26,155 bases of DNA from an uncultured Coriobacteriaceae bacterium (lineage in GTDB: Bacteria; Actinomycetota; Coriobacteriia; Coriobacteriales; UMGS124): NCBI GenBank assembly GCA_900539345.1, contig UQBS01000043.1, forward strand, positions 1-26,155, written 5' to 3'. The position numbers and the translations under genes were made by a program. Of the stretch, positions 15,295 to 23,807 are shown one piece after another (the first letter of the stretch is position 1; each line of letters starts with the position of its first letter). The notes below the pieces were generated by a model. That model saw only the letters and a list, made by a program, of their open reading frames with translations, did not search any database and was not told the DNA's origin.

Positions 15295-15927
15295 ATGGCG
15301 CAGGATATGAACGGCGGCACGGCAGCAAACAAGGCAAGCCACGCAACATCGGCAGACAAGAATCACGCACCGGCGGGCCGCACGCAAGCGGGCAACGCCC
15401 AGAAGCCCTGCCTGGCCAGCGGCGCAGCGGCCAAGAAAAGCCCTGCGAAACCCAAGGCGCCAAGCACCTCTACCGCACCCGCCCCTTCGTCCACCGAACA
15501 TCTCACCGAGGAGCTCCTCGAGCGTCTGCTTGCCAGCAGGTCAGTCGACTCGTACCTTGAGAACGCCGAGACGCCCGATCGGTCCCTGCCCGACTACCTG
15601 TTCGAGCTGCTCGACAAGCGCAAGCTCAAGCGCGCCGACGTCATGCGCGGCTCGGGCCTCAACGGCACGGTGGTGTACGACATCTTCTCGGGCAAAAGCC
15701 GCCCCGGACACGACCACGCCGTGATGCTCGCCCTGGGTCTGAAGGCCAACCTGCGCGAGACACAGCGCATATTGCGCCTGGCCGGTGCCGGCGAGCTGTG
15801 GTGCAAGCGCCGCCGCGACGCCGTGCTCATCTGGTGCATCGAACATGGCCTGACCCGCGCCGAGACAGACGACGAGCTTTACCGCCTCGGCGAGAAGACC
15901 CTGCTCGGCACCGACCGGCTCCAGTAG
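15295..15927 (+). CDS. XRE-like DNA-binding protein preceding a Ser/Thr kinase
   Basis: The 210-residue protein starts at ATG 15295 after CTGGAGG. Residues 1-68 are a low-complexity Ala/Lys/Ser/Pro-rich tail, probably disordered. Residues about 100-165 look like an XRE-type helix-turn-helix (LFELLDKRKLKRADVMRGSG, then a second helix NGTVVYDIFSGK). The C-terminal helix region ends EKTLL. It has no enzymatic motif. It sits 141 bases before the kinase gene on the same strand, an arrangement that suggests it is regulator or substrate of that kinase. A -10-like TATACT lies at 15257-15262. It may bind the dyads at 15992 and 17868. Confidence 0.75.
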   Translation: MAQDMNGGTAANKASHATSADKNHAPAGRTQAGNAQKPCLASGAAAKKSPAKPKAPSTSTAPAPSSTEHLTEELLERLLASRSVDSYLENAETPDRSLPDYLFELLDKRKLKRADVMRGSGLNGTVVYDIFSGKSRPGHDHAVMLALGLKANLRETQRILRLAGAGELWCKRRRDAVLIWCIEHGLTRAETDDELYRLGEKTLLGTDRLQ

Positions 15928-15991
15928 GGCCAACGCCTCCCCAAAGCCGCCAGTAGCCCCCTGCCGAGGAACCAGGCCACATTCGCATAAT

Positions 15992-16006
15992 TCAGTTGCC
16001 AACTGA
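15992..16006 (+). promoter_or_regulatory. Palindromic operator upstream of the kinase gene
   Basis: TCAGTTG-C-CAACTGA is a perfect 7+7 dyad around one base, followed by GGAA. It lies 62 bases before the kinase start codon. An almost identical site (17868-17884) lies at matching distance before the paralogous gene. Confidence 0.7.
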
Positions 16007-16068
16007 GGAACCACCCCTCCCACAAGGTTAGAATATGGGATTTGACGAGATGGAAAGGGAGGGTGCGC

Positions 16069-17712
16069 GTGACCGACGAACAAGTCTTGCACGCCATGTG
16101 CATAGACGACAGCTACCACGTCGAGCGCGTGCTCGCCGAAAAACCCAACGGCACCACCGAGCTTGTGACGATTGGCGGCGCCGGCCCGTTCGTGCGCAAG
16201 AAAATCCCCCTTGAGCTGGCCAATCGACGCGTTTGGTCCATCTTGCCCGAATGCGACTGCGCTCGTCTTCCCCATGTGGAAACGACCTACGAGCTGCCCG
16301 ATTGCTTCGTCGTCGTGTACGACTACATGCCCGGCGAGGTACTCGAAAGTTTCGTGCAGGCAAAAGGCCGGCTCGGCGAGACGCAGGCGCTCGACTTGGC
16401 GGCTCAGATATGCGAGGCGGCCGGGGCCCTGCACGCCGCGGGCGTCATCCACCGCGACATCACGCCGGCCAACGTCATCGTGGCCGCCGACGGAGCACAC
16501 CTCATCGACCTGGGCATCGCCCGCACACGCAACGCCCAGGCCACACGCGACACCACTTCGCTCGGTACCTGGGGATATGCCTCGCCTGAGCAGTACGGTT
16601 TCGCCCAGACCGACGCGCGCTCCGACGTCTACTCCATCGGCCGCCTGCTGGGCTTCATGCTGTGCGGCGTGCATCCCGGCGAGTCGACCTACGACGAGAC
16701 GCTCGCCCGCACAGACGGCATCGCCTCTTCCACGCGAGCCGCCATCGAGAAAGCCTGCGCCTTCGAGCCCAGCGCACGCTACCAGTCAGCCGCCGATTTG
16801 GCCCAAGCGCTTGAACGCCCGTTCGAGGCAAGGCGGCATTCAGACGCCTGGGACGAAGGCGTGCGCGACGCGAGCGACCAGGTCAGCGCCGGTCAGGGCG
16901 AAGCAAACGACACAGCCAGCGTCCAGTGGCCTGCCGAGAAAGACCCGGAAAACCTATCCTCCCAGCCTGACAAACCCGCCCGCAAGAAGCACGGGTGCCT
17001 CACGTTCCTGGCAGTGGCGCTTGTCGCCTTCATCGTCGTCGCCACCATCGGCATAACGGACATGAAGCGAGCAGAGCGGGCAGAATACGAAAGCGCGACG
17101 TTCACCTGGCCCACGACGGGACTGGCGACGCTGCTGCCAGAGCCTGCAAGCACCTGGGGCACGATGCCCTTCAACGACGACTCCTACCTGAGCTTCGAAG
17201 TGCGCGGCTGCGACGAGGAGGCCTATTTGGCCTACGTTGAAGCATGCCAGGCAAAGGGCTTCGACGTCGAACCTGAGTGGATCGGCGACTGCTCCTATTA
17301 CGCCTACGACGCCGAGGGCAACAGGCTGAGCCTGCACCTGTTCACAAGCTCGTCCGAAATGAGCGTAAGCATAGATGGGGCGCTGGAGCTCGACGAGCTC
17401 ACCTGGCCCACATTTGGCCTGGCAGCAAGCCTGCCTGCACCCGTCTCGCACACGGGCAAGGTCACGACCGACAGCTCATCGGCCTGGCAGGCAACCATAG
17501 GGAACACCACCCTCGACGACTACGCCGCCTACGTCGACGAGCTCCTCGCTGCCGGCTTCGACCAGGCCTACAAACGAGGAGACGAGTCGTTCTCGGGCAC
17601 CAACGCCGAAGGCATCCAGGTGACCGTGCGCTACGCGGGCGCGAACAGGATGACCGTGCGCGTCGAGAGCCCAGACATCCAAACGCAGCAAGCCAGCAAG
17701 GTCCGAGGCTAG
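16069..17712 (+). CDS. Membrane Ser/Thr protein kinase with duplicated extracellular 'WPT' domains
   Basis: I choose GTG 16069 (547 residues) because GGGAGGG lies just upstream; an ATG at 16042 has no ribosome binding site. Residues about 10-255 form a Hanks-type kinase: HRDITPAN (128-135) is the catalytic loop, LIDLGIA (145-151) replaces DFG with DLG, and SPEQY (172-176) is the activation-segment end. A Lys pair at 44-45 may be the ATP Lys, but no GxGxxG loop is visible. Residues 256-305 are a charged linker, 309-331 a membrane helix. Two outside repeats follow, 346-437 and 444-535, each starting TWPT-GLA--LP and containing a motif YAAYVDELLAAGF-like. They also occur in the next gene. The signal it senses is unknown. 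Confidence 0.9.
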   Translation: MTDEQVLHAMCIDDSYHVERVLAEKPNGTTELVTIGGAGPFVRKKIPLELANRRVWSILPECDCARLPHVETTYELPDCFVVVYDYMPGEVLESFVQAKGRLGETQALDLAAQICEAAGALHAAGVIHRDITPANVIVAADGAHLIDLGIARTRNAQATRDTTSLGTWGYASPEQYGFAQTDARSDVYSIGRLLGFMLCGVHPGESTYDETLARTDGIASSTRAAIEKACAFEPSARYQSAADLAQALERPFEARRHSDAWDEGVRDASDQVSAGQGEANDTASVQWPAEKDPENLSSQPDKPARKKHGCLTFLAVALVAFIVVATIGITDMKRAERAEYESATFTWPTTGLATLLPEPASTWGTMPFNDDSYLSFEVRGCDEEAYLAYVEACQAKGFDVEPEWIGDCSYYAYDAEGNRLSLHLFTSSSEMSVSIDGALELDELTWPTFGLAASLPAPVSHTGKVTTDSSSAWQATIGNTTLDDYAAYVDELLAAGFDQAYKRGDESFSGTNAEGIQVTVRYAGANRMTVRVESPDIQTQQASKVRG

Positions 17713-17867
17713 CAAGCCTCGCTCTTGAACCCCGCGGTTTCGCCGATGAAACAGCGGGCCAACAGAAGCCCTGAGCTTGAGTGGCATCCAGCCAGTTGCC
17801 CAACAGGAGCGTCTTGGCACGCTTTTTCTCACATGCAAGGCCCCGCCCTCACAACCATTGGCCGTAA

Positions 17868-17884
17868 CTCAGTTGGCAACTGAG
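17868..17884 (+). promoter_or_regulatory. Palindromic operator upstream of the kinase-paralogue gene
   Basis: CTCAGTTG-G-CAACTGAG is a perfect 8+8 dyad around one base, followed by GAAA. It lies 66 bases before the start codon. It shares its core and spacing with the site before the kinase. A -35-like TTGGCA (17873-17878) and a -10-like TAAAGA 16 bases later overlap it. Confidence 0.7.
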
Positions 17885-17950
17885 GAAAAGCACCTAAAGA
17901 ACGTTCAGACTTGCCCCGTCCCAATCACAAGGCATGGCAAGGAGGCCATC

Positions 17951-19261
17951 ATGGGCAAGAAAAGTGCAAGCGAGCAGCTGCCAGAAATCCCAACGAGCAG
18001 CGCCACCGCAGGGAAGCGGCGCAAAAAGCCAGGGTGTTTAGCAACAATCGGCATCATCCTTATCGTCCTCATTGGTATCGCCGGAATCGGGACCTCAATC
18101 AACAACCACAACAAGCAGGTAGAATACGAGAACCAAACGTTCATCTGGCCAACCTCGGGACTGGCGACCCTGTTGCCCGAACCCGCGACAAACAAGGGAC
18201 AGCTCATCTCGAACAGCGACGAACTCCTGAATATCCAGGTGCATGGCTGCGACGAGGAAAGCTACTCGGCCTATCTCAAGCAGTGCCAAGACGCAGGCTT
18301 CACCATGGAGGCGTCCTCGAGCTCGAGCAGCTATGACGCGTACGACGAAGAGGGCAACAAGCTCCGTCTCAGCCTATACAAAAGCACGGACGAAATGAAC
18401 ATCATGCTTGATAAGGCCGAAGACTTCGACAACCTCGCATGGCCCACGACCGGCCTGGCAGCCAACCTGCCCGCCCCTGTTTCAACCGTGGGTAAAGTCG
18501 TCACGGATAGCTCAAGTGCCTGGAAGGCAACTATGGGCAAGACCGACAAAGCGGCCTACAAGGCATATGTCGAGGAGGTTTTCGCGGCGGGCTTCGACCA
18601 GAACTACGACAAGGGCGACAAATCGTTCACGGCTGACAATACGGATGGCCTGCACGTTGAGGTTCGCTACACAGGCGCCAACACGATGAGCGTCAGCATC
18701 AAAGTCGCAGCAAGCGAAGAGCAGCCCGACAAGGGAGCCTCGACTACGCCGACAGCCGCCGACGCGGCAAGTAGCACGCAGGATGCCGGCTCCACAGCGG
18801 CAACCGCTGACACAGCAAGCGATGCACAAGACGCCAACCCCACAACGCAAGCCGGTGCCGACGCGGCAGAGGCAAAAACCGCAAGTGACGGCAATGCCAA
18901 GACCCGCTCAAACACCTCGAACAAGAAGGACGAAAACCTGGGACAATCCCTCATCAACGCCGGGGGCGAGTTGCTCAACGGTGCCGTGAACGCAGCCGCT
19001 GACACGTTCGTAACACCCGAGTTCAAGGAAATGTTGGATAGTTACGAGACGTTCATGAACCACTACGTCGAGATTGCAAAGCAAGCCGAAACCAGCACCG
19101 ACGCGCAGCTTTTGAGCGAATACGGCGCCCTGCTCCAGGAGGAGGCAGACTGGCTTGACAAGATTAACGCCATCGATCCCAACACACTCTCTGCGGCCGA
19201 TTCGGCATACTACGTGGCCGTGACCGGTCGAGTGTTCGCCAAGATCTCCGAGCTTTCGTAA
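17951..19261 (+). CDS. Membrane-anchored 'WPT'-repeat protein, kinase-less paralogue of the kinase sensor
   Basis: The 436-residue protein starts at ATG 17951 after AAGGAGG. Residues 1-28 are basic and cytoplasmic, 29-50 a membrane helix, and the rest is outside. Two repeats (about 64-155 and 161-252), each beginning WPT-GLA--LPEP or LPAP, align closely with the kinase's two extracellular repeats, including GDKSF and RYTGANTMSV. A Thr/Ala/Asp-rich linker (255-325) leads to a helical C-terminal domain (about 355-434, EFKEMLDSYETFMNHYVEIA) resembling secreted DUF6591-like domains, from memory. It looks like a duplicate of the kinase in which the catalytic part was lost and a new C-terminal domain was gained. 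It may share the ligand or form a co-receptor. Confidence 0.8.
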   Translation: MGKKSASEQLPEIPTSSATAGKRRKKPGCLATIGIILIVLIGIAGIGTSINNHNKQVEYENQTFIWPTSGLATLLPEPATNKGQLISNSDELLNIQVHGCDEESYSAYLKQCQDAGFTMEASSSSSSYDAYDEEGNKLRLSLYKSTDEMNIMLDKAEDFDNLAWPTTGLAANLPAPVSTVGKVVTDSSSAWKATMGKTDKAAYKAYVEEVFAAGFDQNYDKGDKSFTADNTDGLHVEVRYTGANTMSVSIKVAASEEQPDKGASTTPTAADAASSTQDAGSTAATADTASDAQDANPTTQAGADAAEAKTASDGNAKTRSNTSNKKDENLGQSLINAGGELLNGAVNAAADTFVTPEFKEMLDSYETFMNHYVEIAKQAETSTDAQLLSEYGALLQEEADWLDKINAIDPNTLSAADSAYYVAVTGRVFAKISELS

Positions 19262-19298
19262 CGGCAAAACGCTACCCACCCTCCCTCACCCCGCAAAA

Positions 19299-19337
19299 AG
19301 CGCCGCCCGCACCAAACTACCAGGTGCGGGCGGCGCT
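19299..19337. terminator. Hairpin after the kinase-paralogue gene
   Basis: A perfect 15-bp stem pairs 19299-19313 with 19323-19337 across a 9-base loop, 37 bases after the stop. The T run is only on the minus strand (A residues at 19295-19299), so efficiency on the plus strand is uncertain. Confidence 0.6.
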
Positions 19338-19427
19338 GCTGTCAATGGCGCACAATCGCCCGGGGCAGCCTTACCAACTTGTCACCAACAACCCGTAAAA
19401 CGCCGACAGGGGCGGGCGGGGTTCTCT

Positions 19428-19433
19428 TATAAT
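19428..19433 (+). promoter_or_regulatory. -10 box of the exporter operon
   Basis: A perfect TATAAT lies 62 bases before the ATPase start. A clear -35 is not present (closest is CCGACA, 19 bases upstream). It follows the hairpin at 19299-19337, so the three-gene exporter unit is probably transcribed on its own. Confidence 0.5.
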
Positions 19434-19495
19434 GGGCGGCATTGCCCGAAGGGCGGGCATGGGGGATACCGTCGAGCAGGTTGAGGGAGGCGAGC

Positions 19496-20287
19496 ATGGA
19501 CAACGCCAGCAAGAACCCTGTCATCCAGGTGCGCGGCCTGCGCAAGGAATACCACCTGGCAGACGACACCGTGGTGGCGCTCAAGCGCATCGACCTCGAC
19601 ATCATGGCCGGGGAGGTCTGCTGCATCTTCGGCACCTCTGGCTCGGGCAAGTCCACGCTGCTCAACCAGCTCGCAGGCCTGGAGAAACCAACGCGAGGTT
19701 GCGTTTACATCGCAGGCGCACCCATCTCGCGCATGAACGAAAACGAGCTCGCGGCCTTTCGCCAGAAGTACCTGGGGTTCATCTTCCAGGCCTACAACCT
19801 CCTGCCTGCGCTGACCGCAACCGAAAACGTGGCGCTGCCCCTCGCCTTCCGCGGCATGCCCAAGCGCAAGCGCGAGGCGCTGGCACGCAAGATGCTCGCC
19901 CGCGTGGGCTTGGGCAGTCGGGCAGACCATTTCCCCAGCCAGATGTCGGGCGGCCAGCAGCAGCGCGTAGGCATCGCACGTGCCTTCGTGACGCGGCCAC
20001 GCGTGATGTTTGCCGACGAGCCCACCGGCAACCTCGACTCGAAGACGACGGCCGAGGTCATGCAGATGATCTGCGGCTTTGCGCGCGCCCACGGCCAGAC
20101 CATCGTGCTCGTGACGCACGACCCCAACATGGCGGCCTACGCCGACCGCATCGTCACGCTCATCGACGGTCTCATCGTGAGCGACGAGCGCGTTGAGCAT
20201 CCCGCCATCCCTGCCGAGCCGCCCGCAACCGCTACCGCCAGCGAACCAACCGGCGCCGCGCCCCGCGACGCCGCCACCAAGGAGTAG
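19496..20287 (+). CDS. ABC transporter ATP-binding protein, LolD/MacB type
   Basis: I choose ATG 19496 (263 residues) because GGGAGG ends five bases upstream; the longer frame from 19442 lacks a ribosome binding site. Walker A GTSGSGKST is at 46-54, the Q-loop FQAYNLLPALTA, the signature MSGGQQQRVGIARA, Walker B VMFADEPTGNLDS, and the H-loop VTHDPN. These fit the MacB/LolD/FtsE-type clade, which powers permeases that act mechanically rather than by a substrate channel. The last 40 residues are a Pro/Ala/Thr-rich tail of no clear role. The next start codon is two bases after the stop, so the unit is one operon with the surface protein and the permease. Confidence 0.93.
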   Translation: MDNASKNPVIQVRGLRKEYHLADDTVVALKRIDLDIMAGEVCCIFGTSGSGKSTLLNQLAGLEKPTRGCVYIAGAPISRMNENELAAFRQKYLGFIFQAYNLLPALTATENVALPLAFRGMPKRKREALARKMLARVGLGSRADHFPSQMSGGQQQRVGIARAFVTRPRVMFADEPTGNLDSKTTAEVMQMICGFARAHGQTIVLVTHDPNMAAYADRIVTLIDGLIVSDERVEHPAIPAEPPATATASEPTGAAPRDAATKE

Positions 20288-20289
20288 GA

Positions 20290-22227
20290 ATGCCGCTCTT
20301 CTCGCCCATCCCCACAACGCTGCGCACCCGCAGCGAACGTCGCCGTCAACTCGTGGCCGCCCTGGCCGGCGCCGCGCTTGCCATCTCGTGCGCCTCGGCA
20401 CCTTTTGCCTGCGAGCCGCACTGCGCCCTGGCAGAGGGCGACGTGCCCATCATCAGCGAGCAGCCGGGCGGCGGCGAGCAGGGCGGCATCATCGTCAACC
20501 CTCTCCCCAACAATCCCGATCCCAGTCCGGCGCCCGCCCCCTCGCCTGCGCCAACGCTCATTGCCAGCCGCGCCGACATCCCCGCCCTGGCTCCCGGCCA
20601 GCAGGCTGAAGTGGAGGTAACGTTCGAGAACACGGGCGACACCGCGCTCATCCAGCCCGTCACCTCGTTCTCGACTTCCGCGGGCCTTGTGCTCGTAGGC
20701 AACTCCTCCACCATTGCGCTGTCCGACATCGAACCGCACGGCAAGCAGACCGTGAAAATCACCGTCGCCGCACTTGACGGCAGCGCAAACGCCGCGCAGT
20801 CCCTCGGCGTGGAGACGCGCTTCAACTACCTGCGCGACGGCGCCCTCACCCAGGCCAGTGCAACCGACAGCGTGCCCATTCCCTGCACTGCGGCAACGCC
20901 CGGCACAGGCGACAATCCCGACCAGGGCGGCGCGGGCGACGGCGGCACAACCCCGGGCGACGGAAGCGGCGACGGTTCCGGTGACTGGGGCGGCGATGGG
21001 GGCGCAGACTGGGGCGGCAGCACGGGCGCGCCTGACTACTCCGACGGCATGGGCGGCTCAATCCAGCAGACCACAACGGCCGGTACCCCCGACAAACCCG
21101 TGCCCAACGTCATCGTGAGCAACTTCTCCTACGGCGACGGCACGGGCGCGGTGGCCGCAGGTAGCACGTTCCCGCTCACGTTTGCCTTCACCAACACGAG
21201 CACCTCCCTCACCGTGGAAAACCTCGTGGTGTCGGTGGACACGGGCGACCAGTTCACCATCAACGGCGGCACCAACACGTTCTACTCGGCCTACTTGGGC
21301 GCAGGCGAACTGCAGCAACAGACGCTCAACCTCAAGGCCATCTCCGGCGACAAGGCCGTGCCTGGCACCGTGACCATCGGCTTCAAGTACGAGTACGTAG
21401 AAAACAACGAGCGCAAGAGTGCAAACACCGAGGTCAAGCTCACAGTGCCAATCTTCCAGCCCGACCGCTTCGAGCTCGCGAACCCCGTCGCACCCGACTA
21501 TGCCTCGGTGGGAGAAGAGGCCACCGTCACCATCTCCTACGTCAACAAGGGCAAGTCTGCCGTGTCCAACGTGGCCGTGAGCATCTCCGGCGAGGGCATC
21601 CACACCGAGATGCCCGTGCAGAACGTGGGCAACCTCGAGTCGGGCAAGAGCGGCACCATCGGCCTTGCCTTCACGCCCACGCAGGGCGGCACGCTCAGCC
21701 TCACGCTCACCGTGGAGTACGAGAACGCCAACGACGACACGGTGACCAAGACGTTTCCCCTGCAGGTAGACGTCATGGACGACCCGTATGCCAACATGAG
21801 CGACGAGGAGCTGCAGGCGCTCTTCGGCGGCGGCATGGACGATGGCTTTGAGGGAGACGGCGCCCAGCAGGGTCTCCCTGTGCCCGCAATCATTGGCATC
21901 GTGGTTGCCGCGCTTGCTGCCGTCACCCTGGTCATCGTTGCCGTGCGCCGCGGGAGCAAGAAGCGCAAGGCAAACCAGAGCTGGGAAGACGATGACGACT
22001 GGGGCGACTGGGGCGCCACGGTGCCTCCGCTCAACGAGCATGTGCCCGTCATCCCCCGCGGCCAGGACACCATCGCACGCGGCAACGGCACCGGTCAATC
22101 TCGCGTTCCCGGCGAGCTGAATCAGGCAAGCGGCAGCCAGCCCGGCACCGTGCAGCCCGGCACAACCGGTACCGCCCCCACCAGGGCAAACGACCCCAGC
22201 GGCGCCCCCTCGCACATGAGGCCCTAG
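20290..22227 (+). CDS. Secreted, membrane-anchored CARDB-like surface protein of an exporter operon
   Basis: The 645-residue protein starts at ATG 20290 after AAGGAG. A basic N-terminus then a hydrophobic Ala-rich stretch (about 20-42) form a signal peptide. Residues about 90-215 and 275-500 contain repeated beta-rich segments with phrases such as VTFENTGDTAL, TFAFTNTSTSL and TISYVNKGKSAVSNV, matching CARDB / NEW3-like adhesion-type domains (COG1361 style). A Gly/Asp/Ser-rich linker lies at about 218-258. A membrane helix (about 531-553) and RRGSKKRK then place a Pro/Gly-rich tail inside. It sits between the ATPase and permease of a MacB-type transporter. It may be a periplasm-side partner or substrate-binding part; the role is inferred. 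Confidence 0.85.
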   Translation: MPLFSPIPTTLRTRSERRRQLVAALAGAALAISCASAPFACEPHCALAEGDVPIISEQPGGGEQGGIIVNPLPNNPDPSPAPAPSPAPTLIASRADIPALAPGQQAEVEVTFENTGDTALIQPVTSFSTSAGLVLVGNSSTIALSDIEPHGKQTVKITVAALDGSANAAQSLGVETRFNYLRDGALTQASATDSVPIPCTAATPGTGDNPDQGGAGDGGTTPGDGSGDGSGDWGGDGGADWGGSTGAPDYSDGMGGSIQQTTTAGTPDKPVPNVIVSNFSYGDGTGAVAAGSTFPLTFAFTNTSTSLTVENLVVSVDTGDQFTINGGTNTFYSAYLGAGELQQQTLNLKAISGDKAVPGTVTIGFKYEYVENNERKSANTEVKLTVPIFQPDRFELANPVAPDYASVGEEATVTISYVNKGKSAVSNVAVSISGEGIHTEMPVQNVGNLESGKSGTIGLAFTPTQGGTLSLTLTVEYENANDDTVTKTFPLQVDVMDDPYANMSDEELQALFGGGMDDGFEGDGAQQGLPVPAIIGIVVAALAAVTLVIVAVRRGSKKRKANQSWEDDDDWGDWGATVPPLNEHVPVIPRGQDTIARGNGTGQSRVPGELNQASGSQPGTVQPGTTGTAPTRANDPSGAPSHMRP

Positions 22228-22230
22228 CCC

Positions 22231-23640
22231 GTGCGGGCCTCCGACATCGCAGGCATGTGCCTGCAGAACCTCAAACGCAGACGCGCACGCACCGTCCTCA
22301 CCTCGCTAGGCGTCCTCGTGGGCACCTGCTCCATTGTCATCATGGTCTCCATTGGCCTGGGACTCTCCGAGCAGATGAGCCAGACGCTCGCGCAGATGGG
22401 CGACCTCAGCGTGATCCAGGTGAACGCGCCGTATGCGTACTCCTCCTCCGACGACGGCATCAAACTCAACGACGAGGCCGTCGCGCAGATGGAGGCAATC
22501 GAGGGCGTCGCCGCCGTGAGCCCCAAGATGTCCCTGGACAGCGACGACACGATGTTCACGCTCTATGCCGGCACGGGCGACAGGTACGTGTGCAGCTGGG
22601 CAACCATCGTGGGCATGAAGGCGGCAGCGCTCGACAATGTGGGATACGAACCTACCGAAGGCGAGCAACTCAAGCCATCTACCAGCGGCATGTCCAAGGC
22701 AACGACAGGCGGCGCGATAGATGTGCTCGTGGGCCAGTGGCTCGCCTACAACTTCTCCGACACCTACCGCGCTGAGGGCAGCCAGTACGTCGACCGCTAT
22801 TCCTATCTCTACGACTGGGACGGCACCGGCGAGATGCCCGACGAGAGCCTGGCGCCCGACCCCTTCTTCGACATCCTCTCGGTGGGCAACCTCACGCTCG
22901 CCGCGCTCGACTCAAACGGCAACGAGAAGATGCGCTTCGCCCTGCATCCCGTGGGAAAACTGGCCGAGGACTACTCGAAAGGCGATGAGACGAGCCAGGG
23001 CATCGTCATGGACGTGGCCGATGTGCAGGCGATTCTCGCGCAGGTCACCGGCAAGACGCCCGCCCTCACCTACAGCCAGGCCATCGTCAAGGTCGACGAC
23101 ATCTCGCATGTGGCCGACGTGGAGAAAGAAATCCAAGGCATGGGTTTCTCGACCTACTCGATGGAATCCATCCGCGAGCCCATGGAGCAGCAGGCAGCGC
23201 AGCAGCAGCTCATGCTGGGCGGCTTGGGCGCCATCTCGCTCTTCGTGGCCGCGCTGGGCATCACGAACACCATGGTGATGAGCATCACCGAGCGCACGCG
23301 CGAGATCGGCGTGATGAAGGCGCTGGGGTGCTACGTACGCGACATCCGGGCGCTGTTCCTGGCCGAGGCGGGCGCCATCGGCCTTCTCGGCGGCGCGGCC
23401 GGCTGCCTCGTGAGCTTCGCGGTGTCGCTCGGCATGAACCTCGTGAGCGCAGGCGACTTCACCGGCGAAGGTTGGTTGCATGCGCTTGTGGGCGGCGGCG
23501 CCACGGCCCGCATGTCGGTCATCCCCTGGTGGCTCTACCTGGGCGCCGTCGTGTTCTCCATGCTCATCGGCCTCGTCTCGGGCTACTACCCGGCACGCAA
23601 GGCAACAAAGATCTCGGCGATTGAGGCAATCAGGCAGTAA
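22231..23640 (+). CDS. MacB-type ABC transporter permease
   Basis: The 469-residue protein starts at GTG 22231, three bases after the previous stop. The first helix (about 18-40) follows the family's NLKRRRARTVLTSLGVLVG. A large outside domain (about 45-320) is the MacB periplasmic-core type. Three C-terminal helices carry the FtsX-like permease domain (GGLGAISLFVAALGITNTMV, ITERTREIGVMKALG, and ending in YYPARKATKISAIEAIRQ). Such permeases usually export peptides, lipoproteins or other envelope molecules. With the ATPase and surface protein it forms a complete export module. Confidence 0.93.
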   Translation: MRASDIAGMCLQNLKRRRARTVLTSLGVLVGTCSIVIMVSIGLGLSEQMSQTLAQMGDLSVIQVNAPYAYSSSDDGIKLNDEAVAQMEAIEGVAAVSPKMSLDSDDTMFTLYAGTGDRYVCSWATIVGMKAAALDNVGYEPTEGEQLKPSTSGMSKATTGGAIDVLVGQWLAYNFSDTYRAEGSQYVDRYSYLYDWDGTGEMPDESLAPDPFFDILSVGNLTLAALDSNGNEKMRFALHPVGKLAEDYSKGDETSQGIVMDVADVQAILAQVTGKTPALTYSQAIVKVDDISHVADVEKEIQGMGFSTYSMESIREPMEQQAAQQQLMLGGLGAISLFVAALGITNTMVMSITERTREIGVMKALGCYVRDIRALFLAEAGAIGLLGGAAGCLVSFAVSLGMNLVSAGDFTGEGWLHALVGGGATARMSVIPWWLYLGAVVFSMLIGLVSGYYPARKATKISAIEAIRQ

Positions 23641-23651
23641 GCACGCAGAAG

Positions 23652-23717
23652 AGCGGCGGGGCAGCAAGAGCAGCGAAGCGGCTAAGCGGCGGGGCAGCAA
23701 GGCGGCGGGACAGCAAG
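23652..23717. repeat. Three 17-bp repeats at a probable breakpoint
   Basis: AGCGGCGGGGCAGCAAG occurs at 23652-23668 and 23685-23701, with a variant (A for G near the middle) at 23701-23717. They lie between the permease stop and the truncated oxidoreductase. Confidence 0.7.
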
Positions 23718-23807
23718 GTGGGGCCGTCAATGCAACCATACATCTCATCGCACCTTGCCTCTTTGTGCAGAACGCGGGCGGCTGGAGGCGCCGTGGTATC
23801 ATTGCGC

